NCBI GenBank assembly: GCA_022749755.1
Contig: CM040445.1
Span: forward strand, 1,447,182 to 1,511,181
Source of the DNA: Azadirachta indica
Lineage: Eukaryota > Streptophyta > Magnoliopsida > Sapindales > Meliaceae
Length of the DNA: 64,000 nucleotides
Direction: 5' to 3'
Shown here piece by piece: positions 1-13,755 of this stretch. The notes under the pieces are model-generated. The model was not told the origin of the DNA and ran no database searches. It worked only from the letters and a program-made list of their open reading frames with translations. Within the stretch, counting starts at the first letter, position 1. Each line of letters opens with the position of its first letter. A program made the position numbers and the translations under genes.

Positions 1-3000
1 GTGCGGTAAGGGAATTAGCTGCAGTCATATAATTATGATAGCTGGAAATTTCACTACAATTTGCATAGTTGCAAATCTGAAGTTTGATGATAAGTTTACT
101 TGTTTTCAGTTTTCTAAGGCTTCATTCTGCATTGAATAATTGAATGCGACGTTGTAGTTGAATTCGTGCCAAGTAATTATAGGAAATTTTGATCTTCTAT
201 GTCGGTAGTTAACTACCTTCGATTTTGTTGTTTCGAGAGAAAGCACGTTGCAGAGCATTACATGTCATGAGCAGCGATATTTGTAAATCTTAAGAATTTG
301 TTCAATTGTGGCTTTGAGTCATTTCCAGTCAAGGAAATACACCACACCAACAAATGGAGCCGAACATTGCGGCGATGGAATTGATCAATAGTGTCACGGG
401 TATTGATGAAGAGGGTCGATCTCGCCAGCGGATTCTTACATTTGCTGCCAAGAGGTACTGTCATTTCACTCCATGGCTCTTGCTTGCCAGCTAGGTTGGT
501 ATGTGAGTAATGGTCTTTTTTTATTAGAGAGAAAGGGGAGAAAATTCTGAACAAAAAGGGAAAGAAATTACAAAAAATAGAAAGAAACATCAAAACTTTA
601 TTCAATAATCTTGCCAGTCTACCTTTAGAACTGAAGCTAAGGCACTATTTATGGTGGCCATAAATCTAAACAAAAGAGAAAAAAATTCTATTTTCAATAA
701 GAAAATAGAAATCTTACTCTAACATGAACGAAGAAAATCAAACTAGCTAAAATAAATAAATCAAACATGACTCTAACAAGAAAATAAAGTATAATCCAAC
801 TAGAATAAAGAAAATAGAAGTAATACTAAAACTAACATAGTCAGTCTTGCTTTCTTTCCTTGCCTGCAATGAGTGGACTGGAGGACAGTGGTGACAACAA
901 AAGTGCTTCTTATGGATTTTAAGTAACATAGCTCCTCCTACATCATTTTGTCTCTCCTTCCAATGAGCAAAGAAAAAAAAAATCAATTTTCTTTTAGCAT
1001 TTTCAGTATCACACCCATTTCTAATGTGAAGTTCATGTTTGAAAATCCATTTGCAAGGATGTTCCTTTAAATATTTAAGGAAAAAAGGGTGATGCTCACT
1101 CCTCATCCTAGGGGAAAATAAAAATGAAATTTAGTTTGGGTTGCAGCTTCACGCACACACACGGAGTAGGCTTTGATTTTTGGCTGTACGTGAGTCCCAC
1201 TTTTTCAAAATTCTAATCTTCTCAAAATTTGTAGGTATGCTAGTGCAATTGAGAGAAACCCAGAAGATTATGATGCACTATACAATTGGGCGTTGGTTCT
1301 TCAGGTCTGAGATTTTCTTTGATTCGCTTAATGCATACAACATTAACAATTATTCTTTATTCACTTTCTTTTCTGAATTTGAACTGGATGGCCTTTTTGT
1401 TATTGAGCTTCAGTCATCTATGCAGGACATATATGACCATAATCCAATTTACATTTGTTTGGAGTACACCATGGTCAGAGAAGGGAATTTTGATATGTTA
1501 GGTCAAGTTAAATTTGTGTCCTTCTATATGAATTCTTCTGAAGGGAAGATTGTTTGTAACATCAGACCTAGATTCATTTATTCTGCTAAATGCTATTTGT
1601 GGGATGAAATGCAGTTACAAGAGGTTTTATGTGGCATACAACAAACTACATTAGATTTTGGATTATTTCCCCCATAGTATCTTAGTGTGTATTAAATTGG
1701 CGTTACTTTATGACAGATTCAGTTTTTATTAAACTGCCATTTTAGTCATACCACATGATTATCATTTGACCTGCAGGAAAGTGCAGATAATGTTAGTCCA
1801 GATTCTACTTCCCCTTCTAAGGATGCTTTGCTTGAAGAGGCTTGTAAAAAGTATGACGAAGCTACATGCCTTTGCCCCACTCTTCATGATGTATGTATCC
1901 ATTGTCATATCCTAGATAATCTTGTTATTTTTCTATTGAATCAAACTTGAGGATGATAACTGCTTACAACACAAAAGCTACAGAAGGAAATGATTGGCAC
2001 GGGATGCTTAAGATCTCTCTCTGAGTGATTATTCCAGATTACTGAATATGTGTATCTGCTTAATCTGTGGTTACTTCAAATCTTTTGAGAACTCACTTTT
2101 TCTGTTTTAAGTTTTTTCATATTTCCTGTAAAAGGTTATGATGTTCCCTCCCTGTTTCTTCTAAATTTTCTCTCCTTTCTATTCTTCTTATCCAGTGCCA
2201 CGTCATCCTACCAATGAAAACTGCAATATAGGATCAGAAATTTCTTATGTATTCACTGAAAAAGGGCAGTTCATATCTATTATCAATTGCATAATATGTC
2301 CTCATGGTTTCTGCACCTCCCTGATGTTGTCACCTCTTCATTAGTAGATTAGCAGATTTTCAGGGTGTGTCTGCATATGTGATTGCATTTGTAAAAAGCT
2401 AGTACTCTGTCTTGCTGAAAAGTTTATCCCTTCTGATCATCACATCTTATTCTTAATAATAGGCTTTTTATAATTGGGCTATAGCAATCTCTGATCGAGC
2501 GAAAATGCGTGGTCGCACAAAGGAAGCTGAAGAACTGTGGAAGCAGGTTTAACTATATTATTTCAGTATTATTGTTATGCTAGACTCTTTCTTTCCCCCT
2601 CCTATATATTGAGGTTTTGAAAACTAAGCTCATATCTGGAATTTTGAGTCTTTCTTGTTGACCTCATTACTTGATGACATATGTGTTTAAATCCAGAATA
2701 CATTAATGTTCTAAAATTTGAACATTGACTCTTTCACACCATGCACAATATTGAGAGTATATGCATGTGTGACATTTAGGAGTTAGTGGTGCTTGGTGTA
2801 GAAAGCCAATACCTTGGCACTTAATAGACACTCTAATGCATTCATAAATATAGTATATTTCCTTGTTTGGATTTCTCTTTTTCTCGCTCTTTAATTTACT
2901 GATTTGTATCATTCTTTAAGAAGAAGATATTGTTAATAGTGAACCGTTTATCCAATTCTGCAGGCAACAAAGAACTATGAGAAAGCTGTTCAACTCAACT

Positions 3001-5900
3001 GGAACAGTCCGCAGGTTTTCAGCCTAACCTTCTTTTCTTGTGTTATTCTCGCACATTCTGATTCAATCTGATTCCATCTGAAATTTATTTCAGGCTCTTA
3101 ACAACTGGGGACTTGCTTTACAGGTAGTCTGGTTACACTGATGCTGCTATGAAGAGATACTTTGTTTTATCTTAGTGTTTTCTTTTCCTTTAGCTATATT
3201 CTCCTACCATTTGTTTTGTAACTTTTTATGAATTTGGAGCCTACATTGCCATGCTGGGAAATTCATTTGGTTTTATTTTTTAAATGTGCAATATTTAGGA
3301 ACTCAGTGCAATTGTTCCTGCAAGAGAAAAGCAAACAATTGTGAGAACTGCAATTAGTAAGGTACAAAAATCATTTGGAGACATCAGAGTGCTTGGATGA
3401 TTGTATAAACAAGAAGCAATATAATTTGGTATCTGAATTTTCGTAATGCCAATTTATACCCACATCTTCTATTCTTATGATTCCTTTCCATCATCACAAA
3501 TGCAGTTCCGTGCAGCAATACAGTTGCAGTTTGACTTTCATCGAGCAATATACAACCTTGGAACTGTCTTGGTCTGTTTGTTATCTATTAATTCATATTT
3601 GAATGACATGTTTACTTGGCTTTGTTAATTGTATTGCAGGTTATGAAGTATCTTGTTGTCATATATTCTGCATATCCTTGGGCTTTACATCCTGATTTCA
3701 TAATGTTGTAATTTGCAGTATGGTTTAGCGGAGGACACGTTAAGAACAGGAGCAGGAGCAAATCCTAAAGAAGTTTCCCCTAATGAGTTGTACAGCCAAT
3801 CTGCTATCTACATTGCAGCTGCTCATGCATTAAAACCAAGTTATTCAGTGAGTGAAACATGTTCATGTTTCTCAACAAGTTGCTTTTGATACCTTCTCAG
3901 ATGAAATAGGTTTCAGATTACAGAGATCTCTTTCTAATTTACTGCCAATTTGAATTTGTGTTGCATAAATATAATGGTCCAACTTCTGTTAATATTTTTG
4001 GGTTACTGATATTGTGGAGAGAGATGGTTAGACTTGGCAATGAAATTAATTACCTAGTTGATAAACCTTTTCTCTCTTCTTCTTCTTCCTCCCCTTCCTT
4101 GTTGGGGTAAATAATTGTGTTTTTATTTGTTGTTGTTTGCAGGTTTACAGCAGTGCCTTGCGACTAGTGCGTTCCATGGTTAGTATTTATTATTCTGCTC
4201 ATAGGTGTTTAAAAGTTATTTCATCCACAAAGCATTTTACTTCCACATATATTTGGTCTTATATATCATTTTGAAGTCGTTGACAATATTGGTCTCTACC
4301 ATCTTTTTGGGTCAGCTATATTTTCTTGGACCTTTGAGTTAAAATTTAGCAATTTCTAAGCAACCTCCGATAATTTCAAAAGTGTTCTGTTTTGGTCGAT
4401 ACGCACTTTTCAAATTTCCAATCCTTTTAGGACAACTTCTTTGCTTTTGGAGAAACAAAAAGAAATGTATAATTAATTTTAAATTGACATTATATTCACC
4501 CAACTCATCTTGTGGAATTTTAAAGTCATTCAATCTAGAAAATAACTATTCTTGAAATCATCTTGTGTATATCTTTTTCTGATATTTGATGGATCAATTC
4601 CTCTATTAATCTGATAGCTTCAATTGTTAACAGTTACCTTTGCCATATCTTAAAGTTGGATATTTGACAGCACCACCTGCGGGGATCCCAGTTGCACCTC
4701 ATAGTGACTGGAAAAGATCACAGTTTGTTTTGAATCAGGAAGGGCTTCAACAGGTAAATTTTAATTTCTCTCTCTTTTATTTATGATCCACTTTCTCCTC
4801 TGCAAGGGGAGAAGTACCAAACAGCCGAAAATGGTGGACATGAATATAATTTGCCTCATTGACAAATCCTTTCTTTCCTTTTTTATTTTATTTTATTTCC
4901 CTCCTTTCAAATCTTTCTTTCCGCTCTTGTACAGGTCAGCAAAGTTGACCAAAAACAAGTAACCAGAAGCCTCTCTGGCAGATCAGGAGATTTTAGTCCT
5001 GACAAAAGGGCTATCAGAATTGAAGTTCCAGATATTGTTTCTGTATCTGCTTGTGCTGATTTGACATTGCCACCTGGTGCAGGCCTCTGCATTGACACAA
5101 TTCATGGACCAGTTTTCTTGGTAACCCTCATTTCTTAATTTCCTTTAGAAAATTTTCTGTTCAAATACGATGGTAGAGTGATGGTGTTTTGTATACAAAA
5201 TTCCCAAGTCCAAACTCAATAATTTACGCGATACATAGATAATTCGAGAATCTGCACCTTGTGAGTGGCAAGACCAGGTCAGGCTGTATTCCTAGCCATC
5301 CATAGATCATGTTAGTATGTTTATGTGATTGACATTTGTATTTCACCAAGAAATAGTATTTCCTCTCTAATATCTAAGTTATTAACAAATAGAAATATGT
5401 ATCCTACATTGTACTATGTAGGACAGATATTTCATCTATAATTTAAATTTCTGTGTTAAAAATTTGGGTGTTGGACAACTCAGAACATTCATAACACTGT
5501 TATCCATTTTGTTTGGACACTTGTACAAACAATTGATAGAAATTGCATCTTTGTTTGTCTTAAACAAATGTAACATTTAAGAATGTTTCACATATTTCTT
5601 TACATACCTTTCACATTCTTTGCGGGTATTCATTGAACTGCTCTTACATATTTCTCTATTCTTTGCAAGTATGGACAAATAATGCAGATGCTCGTTTCCA
5701 TTTTAGTGCTGTTTATAGATGCAACTACTGTTAGTCTCTTTTTTAAAATTCCTTTTTGATGTGTAAAATCCTGTTTATTGTCCTTCCAGGTTGCTGACTC
5801 ATGGGAATCACTCGATGGATGGCTTGATGCAATCCGTCTAGTTTACACAATATATGCACGAGGAAAGGCTGATGTTCTGGCAGGTATAATAACTGGTTAA
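1..5900 (+). CDS. HLB1: HLB1-type TPR protein, 5' part outside window
   Basis: Exons read as 329-454, 1235-1304, 1777-1890, 2463-2546, 2964-3014, 3094-3123, 3299-3361, 3506-3571, 3719-3847, 4143-4178, 4634-4753, 4935-5120 and 5790-5900 (TAA). All junction phases agree and give about 395 C-terminal residues. Bases 1-5 before gtaagg at 6-11 may be the tail of the previous exon. The product has TPR-like helices ([56 protein letters not shown]) and a C-terminal part with [19 protein letters not shown] and [19 protein letters not shown] that looks PH-like. This matches my memory of Arabidopsis HLB1 (At5g41950), a trans-Golgi/early-endosome protein linked to actin and the ARF-GEF MIN7/BEN1. The N-terminal third is missing only because the window starts there. 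No frame break is seen. The gene ends tail-to-tail with the YSL gene. Confidence 0.88.
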
Positions 5901-6406
5901 TTTCCTCACTAGCAATTGTATCATCACAGAGACCTTTTACAGAGTTAATTGACGGTTTATATATTCAGGGTCCCTTGCCACAATAAAACTTATGTATATT
6001 ATAAAGTTTTGGGACAGAAAATGTTCAATTTAATTTTCGGTCAGTGTTGCTCTACTACTAAGCATATTTTTTTGTTTTTCTATTTTTTTTTTTGTACGAG
6101 GTTAATGATTTGGAATTCTTGTTCTCTTCTTATTGCCATGCCCTAGAACGCGAAGTTCAGCTGGAAGATGATTTTTATACGATGTCACACTTAAAAAATT
6201 TTAAAATAGGTATAAAAACGAAAAAAATTTCAATCATAACGTGTAATGCGCTATTTATTTAGTAAATCATTATCTATAGGAGAAAACAACGACGTACATA
6301 CCTATTGTTGGAGATTCCTGAAACTTACTGCTTGCTGTTACGGGGAATCCAAGCGGTAATCATATCATAACACCAACTAAAAATCTTACGGTAGATTTAG
6401 AGTTCT
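5901..6406. other. Spacer between convergent HLB1 and YSL genes
   Basis: About 500 bp separate two stop codons facing each other, so it should hold both 3' UTRs. It is T-rich on the left (T run near 6068-6092). I see no other gene, repeat or RNA. Confidence 0.6.
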
Positions 6407-9301
6407 CTACGAACCCAAAAATTTCATACAAATAGGAGGATTTATCCTTGCCAAAGCAAGAATCGAAGCAGGAAGAGTCCAGAGTCCTTCCCCACAAATT
6501 AATCCAGAAGCAACTGCCGGAACCATTAACTCGGCCTTCTTTGTATTCATCTTGTGCATTACAAACACAGCCAAACTCCCAACGCACATATCAATCGCAA
6601 AGTATGCTCCGACTAGAAACGGCAAGGCCATCACCATCGGAAGCGGCATCCATTTTCCTATCTTCTCCTGTGAGCAATCTCTCACTAGATTAACTGCCAC
6701 CGCAAAAGCAAAGAAACCGTAACAAAGCTGTAGGCAGTGATGGGGAAGCGCCGAGAAGCCTTGAACGCCAATGATCGCCATGTTCCTATATATCAAAGCA
6801 TAAGGAGCTTTGAAGTCTCCGGATGGATTTCCCACGTCAAATGCCTTGTAGAATAGAAAGAAACTAAGCGGAGCTGTTACACAGCCGATGGCGGTGCCGA
6901 TCACTTGGCTCAGGAACATTGCTTTGGGAGAGGTGTAAGTGTAATGCGCAGTTTTGAAGTCTTGCATAAGAATGCAAGCAACAGAAACTACAGATTTGAG
7001 GAGCCCACAGCCAACCATTCCTGCCACGAGTCCGTTTTCTTTTCCGGACAATGCCGCTAGTATAAACAGTGCGAATTTACCGTAGTTGTAAGCCATGTTC
7101 ATGTCTGTCAGACCGGCGCCATAAGCGTTGCAGAATGCAAGAGACGGAACAAGAACGTATGCTATGACAATATAGTACCACTTAAGTTGAGGGAACATGA
7201 TCGGAATCACAATTGTTGACAGCACGGAGAAGGCAAGATATCCGGCTACTCCTACCCACAGGGGGATTTTTTCCCGTAGGAAGATTTCATTTTGTTTTTG
7301 ATCTTCAAGGGAATCCTCCTCTTCTTGATCAGCTGCAGGACAACAAGAAATAATTAATAAATTTGCTATCACAACAACAAACAGATATCATTCGTCAATA
7401 ATATATTTAGGATAGCTGCTCAATTGACCTGAGTTGAGATGATTCTTCTTCTTCTTCTTCTTCTTTAATCTTCCCAAAATGTTGATGATCGTGACACACA
7501 ATATCTTAACGAAATTATAGAGTCCATCGCCTAAGATAAGAGCAACAGATAGAAAAACCTGCCAGGAAAATTACAAGTAAGAATTTACAGATATTCAAAA
7601 CAGCTAGAGATCGATCATTAGTCATTACAGAAATTTTCTCGGGTGCAGAGGAGATCGATGTAAAGATCATTATATAAGCCGTTGATTAATTCCATGGATG
7701 GAAAGAGAGAAACCTTGTAACCATACAAGCTCTTCATGTCGCTTTCTTCTAAACTGTCGGAAAACCAGTCTCCTTTAAGCTGATTGATAAGTGGCCACAT
7801 CAGTCCATGAGAAAGAACAGCTCCGAGAAGCAAAGATAAGTTCACTAGATGGGAACAAATCATTCCTGCTCCCACGTAAGTCAGGCTAAAATCAAAATAG
7901 AATCTGCAAAAACCGGCAAGGTCCTATTAGTCCCGACCATCTGCATCTTTAATTTAAATTAGGAATACAGATTCATACGTTTTCTTCCAAGCTTGTAATC
8001 CGAAAGTAGGGAACTGTTTGAATCCGCAGTTCTTTTTTCCGCCGTAAAACCACTGAAAGAAACCCCACAAGAAGCTGACAGAAAAAAACTTCATGAATCC
8101 ACGTACTTGTTTTCTGCAACACAATTTTCAGATTGAGATTTGAATTAGATTTAAATTTAATCATTTTCTTTTATCAGAAGAAATCGGAGGTGAAGCGGTA
8201 GATGTTTAATTACTTGGCCATTTTATCTCCCTGGTTATGAAAACCATTAATCAGCACTGCCGTCGCCAGCCCACTTGGATAGGTTAATTTCAGATCAACT
8301 ATCATGATCTACAATATACAGCAAAGTTATACGAGAATTATATATATATATATATATATATATGCGTTTATCCTCATGAATCAGAAAATACTATGTTATA
8401 TATATATATATATATATAATTGATGTATATTAGGCATGATTAAATCTTTAATCTTGCTTGAGAAATAGTTTATATTAAAAGAGAATATTAGTATGTAAAT
8501 AATCTTTAGGAAAAATCAAATACCTATCATCAACAAGTAGTTCCAGATCATTTAAGAAAAGTGATAACACTGAATACATTAAATAGTTGGAAGAAAAGTG
8601 ACAGCATTATTATGTCATATTTTAAGGAGAACAATGTTCAAATAATAATAATAATAATAAAGAGATAAATATTTAAACCTTTCTGAGAGGGATTAAGACA
8701 AAAAGTCCAACAAAGCAAACAACAAAAAGGTATCCAGTCATCCAGCCAAGTCCAGGTTCTTTGATAGCCCGCGGAGAATTTCCTTCAGTGCGTTCTCCTG
8801 ATAACTCATACGTCTTCCTGTTTAATCCCAAAAGATAAGATGCAAATCCACCTTCATCCCAAAAAATAGAAGTTAATATTACTGTCAAATAATCTAAAAA
8901 TAAAAAAATAAAGAAAAATTTTATTGTTGCTTCGTACCTCCAACAGCAATACTGTAGCACGCAACTGCACAGGTTTGTATGATAGTATTCTCTTGTCGGG
9001 TAAAAGGTCGAGAAACATAACCAGCTTTCTGAAGAACTTTAGTCCACGTCCGAATGAATACAAATGCAAGAAGTGCAGCAGAGACATTGAGATTTGGAAC
9101 CAAACCCGTTGTCAGGTTTAGTTTCATGGCAATCACACTGTACATGATCCCAATGAAAATGCTTACGAGCAATCCTCTTAGTGTGATTTGATTTGTCCAC
9201 GATTGAAATCTTCCTTCAGAATTTTCCTGAAGCTGCTGCATATTGTCTTCAGGATCTTCTCTGTCAATCTCTTTCTTTTCTTTCTCTACTTCCATACTCA
9301 T
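6407..9301 (-). CDS. YSL: Yellow stripe-like metal-nicotianamine transporter (YSL1/3 type)
   Basis: Seven exons, read from the start: 9301-8938, 8851-8679, 8308-8214, 8113-7979, 7903-7714, 7558-7429 and 7332-6407 (TAG). Phases close perfectly to 670 residues, the normal YSL length (Arabidopsis YSL1 is about 673). The order is an acidic N-terminus (residues 1-35), then about 14 hydrophobic segments. Family stretches include [73 protein letters not shown] and the C-terminal [17 protein letters not shown]. YSLs (OPT superfamily) move Fe/Cu/Zn-nicotianamine across membranes. Conservation places this with group I YSL1/2/3. The cytosolic loop carries six lysines encoded by a GAA microsatellite at the end of exon 6. 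I chose the ATG at 9301; 9295 would also work. Confidence 0.93.
8340..8418. repeat. Two (TA)n microsatellites in a YSL intron
   Basis: Pure TA runs at about 8340-8363 and 8397-8418 lie in the intron 8309-8678. An AAT run follows at about 8642-8660. They are non-coding and likely length-variable. Confidence 0.9.
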
Positions 9302-10149
9302 GGCTTTCAGCTTATCTGCCCCAGTTAAGACTATATTTTAAATTTCACATACAGTACTATATATGAAATGAAGAGAGAAAATATAATATAAAATTTTGTT
9401 TACCTGTGGTTTATGTTGTGTAGTAGTCCTTCTTTTCAGCTTGTAATCTTTGATATCTAGGATCTAGCAAGCTATATCTTCAATAATATTGCCTTAACAA
9501 ATTATTGCAAACACACAGCTCAGCAAAAAAGAACATAAACTTAATTTCAACATACCCATATGTGCCTAAAATCCATGATTCATCACATCACTCAAAATCC
9601 CATACCTAACAATTTGTAAATATCTTAGTGACAGTGTTACATACATACATATATAAAAATGAATTCATACACCTGACAAAAGAGGGTATAGTGAAAGGCG
9701 ATAAAATAAGATTTCTGCAACAAATAAGAAGGGAAGAAGTTGGGATGAAACAGTTGACTAATTATGAGGAAACGGAACTAAAAAATTTATAACTAAAAGA
9801 AAACCTAGTTGAGAACTGGCATTGGCCTGACTAGCTGACCTTATCATTAGCCTTTTTGATCTTTTTTTCTCCTCCATTTGAGGTGGTTATGATAGCGTTT
9901 GTCAGTAGGGGAGATTCCCTTTTCCCCTGAAGTTAGTGGGCTCTATCATTTATTTATTTATAACTTTTCCAATTTTTAGATTTTGATCTTCATCTTCTAG
10001 TGGTGTCTAAAAAGTCTTACCGTCTGAAAACTGTAAGCTGTCGCTTTGTGGGACGATTTCCCATCGAGTAGAAAATGATGGATGGATCTTAATTTGTTTC
10101 TTCTAATGTGCCATTTATACGTATATACATATCATTAATAATTAATTAA

Positions 10150-10173
10150 TTGCTTGCTTGCTTGCTTGCTTGC
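10150..10173. repeat. (GCTT)n microsatellite
   Basis: Six units of a GCTT tetranucleotide just after an attaattaatt tract, about 850 bp upstream of the YSL start codon. Confidence 0.9.
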
Positions 10174-10624
10174 ATATATAAATATAGCTTAACTGGGCGT
10201 CAGAAATTAAAATCTTATTTGCATTTAAGGTTGAGGTAATTAATTTATACAAGGATGGATCTCCAGCTAGCAGCAGGGTAAAATATGCCATGTTTAATAA
10301 TTATTTTATTTTCTTAATTTCTAGTCTTGCCTCTCCAGTTGTTTTTTTGCTTCCAGTTAGTTTTTATCTTCCATTGTTATATGCAACATGTTTTAATTGA
10401 CGCGTGTCCACTAGTGACTCCCTAAATCTATATGTGTACCCAATTAAACACGTACACAATTAATATGCAGGTTAATTTTGAATTAATTAATGCGTGCAAC
10501 CAGAATTGATGAAATGTAGCACTAAATAAGAATGAGGTATATAGCTAGCTAGAAGAGCTTTGGGTTTTTACTTTTATTATCACTGCTAATAGTCCACAAC
10601 GACGATACCCAAATGATCCATGTG

Positions 10625-10648
10625 ATATATATATATATATATATATAT
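10625..10648. repeat. (TA)n microsatellite
   Basis: Uninterrupted alternating TA dinucleotides, upstream of the YSL gene. Confidence 0.9.
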
Positions 10649-11098
10649 AATAGGTAAGTAAGTAGTCTAGCCGCATGGGCATGGGCTCGGGCAGGGGCAT
10701 GTGATGTGTTTGAATGAATGAATTGTATTTTACAATTAAGTACTCTTGTCTATATATATGCGTCTTTGTTTTAATCTTAATTTTGATCACTTTGCTCTCT
10801 CCATGAAACCGATGGACGTATACGGCAGAGTTGCTTTTAAATCAACGCAAACAATCAAGTTGGGATAATAACGCCAAGCAAGGAAACTCAGAGTCATTGA
10901 TTAGAAATTTTGTAGCCATAACATCGTTGTTTTGTACAAAACACCTCACGCCTCTTTTCTAATTCTCAACCACACATTAATTGTTCTTGGCAAATCTTTC
11001 ACTAAGAAACCTGCCCGTACACACAACGCCCGCCGCACATCGATGGTCTTAATTTCAACACCATATTATATACTCTCTCTCCGTCCCTCTCTCTCTAT

Positions 11099-11118
11099 AC
11101 ACACACACACACACACAC
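11099..11118. repeat. (CA)n microsatellite
   Basis: About ten CA/AC units directly after a CT-rich stretch at 11072-11096. Confidence 0.9.
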
Positions 11119-13656
11119 CGAGTTTACTCTCCTGAAAAGAATAAATATTATTATTTAAATTAATTAATGCGTCACTCAACTACCAATGGACTAATGGTTT
11201 AAATTCGCTTACATTGGATTCGGTTTTTGTTTTTACTATTTTAAAAACAAAAATTAGAAAAAGGAAAAACTAATGGATTTATTTTAATACACAAATATTG
11301 CAATGAATTTCTAGAAGCGGCATACTCAAGTATTGATTTGCTTAAATAACTGCGAGGACAAGAAAAGACAATACACAAAAAGATATGAGGGTCATGAGAT
11401 GAGATGGGATATAATTAATTAATTTATTAATTAAATTTAGTTTGGTTCTTTTTTCTTATCTTTTTGTTGGAAAGCATATATGAAAGGAATGGTGGTCATA
11501 AGTTCATAATTAAGGATTGGGAATGTTCAGCTGATGTCAAAGGTCATTATTTGTAATTTGAAAAGTATTCTTTGAAATTTCCAATCTCCAATAATTTAAC
11601 TCGTCTACATCATCTTTCGTATTTATTTATTTATTATTTATAGGATTTTTTTTGACAAAAATATATTTAATTATAAAACCCACAAAATTAAACACTTTAC
11701 TAAGAGAGCATATATAAATATACCATACGAAAAGAATATAATTTTCATTTTTTTAGCAACATAACATATAGAATTACTATTATTGCATGCTTGCTTTTTA
11801 AAATTTTCAAAGAATATTGGCATATATATAAATATATTTAGTGAATGAATAAGATAGAAAGTAGTTGTAAGTGGGTAGAATTGTTGGCGATTCATGTGCA
11901 GAAAATTTCAGCCACACGCACACTTATCCTGGCACTAAACTAAAATGATAGCTCTCCTGAAAACCTTTTCTGCTTTTGTTCTCCAAAGGACAAAGGCATA
12001 GAGGCATGAATGAAGAAGACCCAGAAACGATGACGTTCATTCATTTCACAATGGAAGAAAATTGACCATGTATACATATCTGCAAAATGAACACTTCGCA
12101 CGAGCAGCTAGCTAGCATTGATAAAAAAGCATATTATCTCATCACACGGAATACAAAATCATTTGGAGACCGGCAACGCGTGCGCAATATTATAAGTAAA
12201 GCAGCTTTAATATTTATGCCATGTTTGAAGCTGATTGAAGGTATTAATATATTCCCACTGCTATATATGCATACTTTCCACATCATCATCAAACCATCAT
12301 TTCTCAACACCTTTCATAAATCCAAAATTAATATATATATATATATATCTTTTAAATGATTATGATCCAATTCAAGCTTTTAATTATTATCGATACATAC
12401 GCTTCTTCCTTCTCCCAGCATTTATAAGAATATTTCTTTCTATTATAACTTTCTTCTCATCTTTCATCTCTAAATATATAATTTCTCTTTTTTATTTTTA
12501 TTAATCTATTCCTTCTTCAACTCATAATACATTTATAAACATATATTTCAATTTAAAATTATTTTATAATAATTAATTATTGTCGAAGATTTATTATTGT
12601 ATTGCTCAATCGGAATACCTGTTTATAATAATTATGAATCAGATGATCTAAAGGACTAAGTAAATATATATACTTTTAACGTATTGTGCATCTTTGGAGA
12701 AGTAATTGTAAGGTTTGATTGATTATTTACGAAAATGAATTGTAATATATTATGGAGCTACTATTACAATTACCATGTTAATGTTATTTTTATTAAAAAG
12801 AAAAAAGAAAACGCTCTTTTTTTTCAACTCAAATCATAGGTCATAACATAGAAACCCACCAAATGTTTGGGCTGAGTGCAGTGTCCAATATCCAATCCAA
12901 AACATGAGAGCAGGCCCAATATCTATTAATGATTTTAATCCAATCACCAATGCAGAAAGCCAGAAACTGTCTTGCATCTAACGGCTCCAAAAATACAAAA
13001 AGTTATCATAATCTAACCAAATGAGGAAACTTCTAAATAACCCAAAAAGTCCTTGCATCAGATTTTCGATATATAATATCCAACAAAATTTACCCATTAT
13101 AGAAAATTTTAAGACACTCATATATCTTAATTTCTCTCTCTGTTAAAATATATTTTTTCACTAATTTATATATATATTGTTAATTCATAATTTTTCTTTA
13201 CCAACAAAATAAAATAACAAAAAATTCATATGTCATATAAAAAATAACATACTTAATTTACTAAAAATTATTCTATTTAAAATTATTTAAATATATTATT
13301 CTTATTCAAAATTTAATAATATTCCCACTTCAGATCAAAAAAACACACCTCATGCAAGTCCATGGCCACGACGGCATGAACGCTCACGTCCCGCGGTACA
13401 ACGGATAAAATAAATAAATACAACCCCCGACCTGGAGTCTCCTCTGACGCGGCAAAAATGATATATGTTGGCCAGCCGAAACAGTTTTGTCGTTTAGTCC
13501 ACGTCACCAAAAACCGTGTGCTCGCCACCCTCGGATTCTAACAAAACCATTGGTCTACTGGTATTAAAATTCCAACTCAAACCAGAACTTCAAGACCGAC
13601 GTCGCTTCTGCTTAATTTACAGCCGCCACTTATCACCTCTTTCCCTGTATACATTA

Positions 13657-13664
13657 TATATAAA
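13657..13664 (+). promoter_or_regulatory. Putative TATA box of the 13756 gene
   Basis: TATATAAA lies about 92 bp before the ATG at 13756, a normal spacing for a plant TATA box with a short leader. No transcription start data are available. Confidence 0.5.
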
Positions 13665-13755
13665 TCTTTAACACTCGAAACACTCTTGCAAATCAAGAAC
13701 AGAAAGCAGCATCGGCGGCAGCAGCAAACAAAGCTGTAATTTCTTCGTAAAAGTG

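Larger units (their letters stand above)
9302..13755. other. Long AT-rich spacer between divergent genes
   Basis: About 4.45 kb between the YSL start (minus strand) and the unknown gene at 13756 (plus strand), so it holds both promoters. No reading frame has protein character. I see microsatellites: (GCTT)n at 10150-10173, (TA)n at 10625-10648, (CA)n at 11099-11118 and (TA)n at 12330-12348. No transposon ends, tRNA or long hairpin are evident. Confidence 0.6.

Noticed and set aside
747..1106. 119-codon minus-strand frame in the first HLB1 intron
   Set aside because: Low-complexity tail, no recognised domain, and located in an intron. Possibly part of an inserted repeat, but not supported as a gene.
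1180..1677. 165-codon plus-strand frame
   Set aside because: It reads a true HLB1 exon (1235-1304) in part in the wrong frame and runs through the following intron. The exon with correct phase is used instead.
9302..13755. LTR retrotransposon in the long spacer
   Set aside because: I found no direct long terminal repeats, primer-binding site or gag/pol-like frame.
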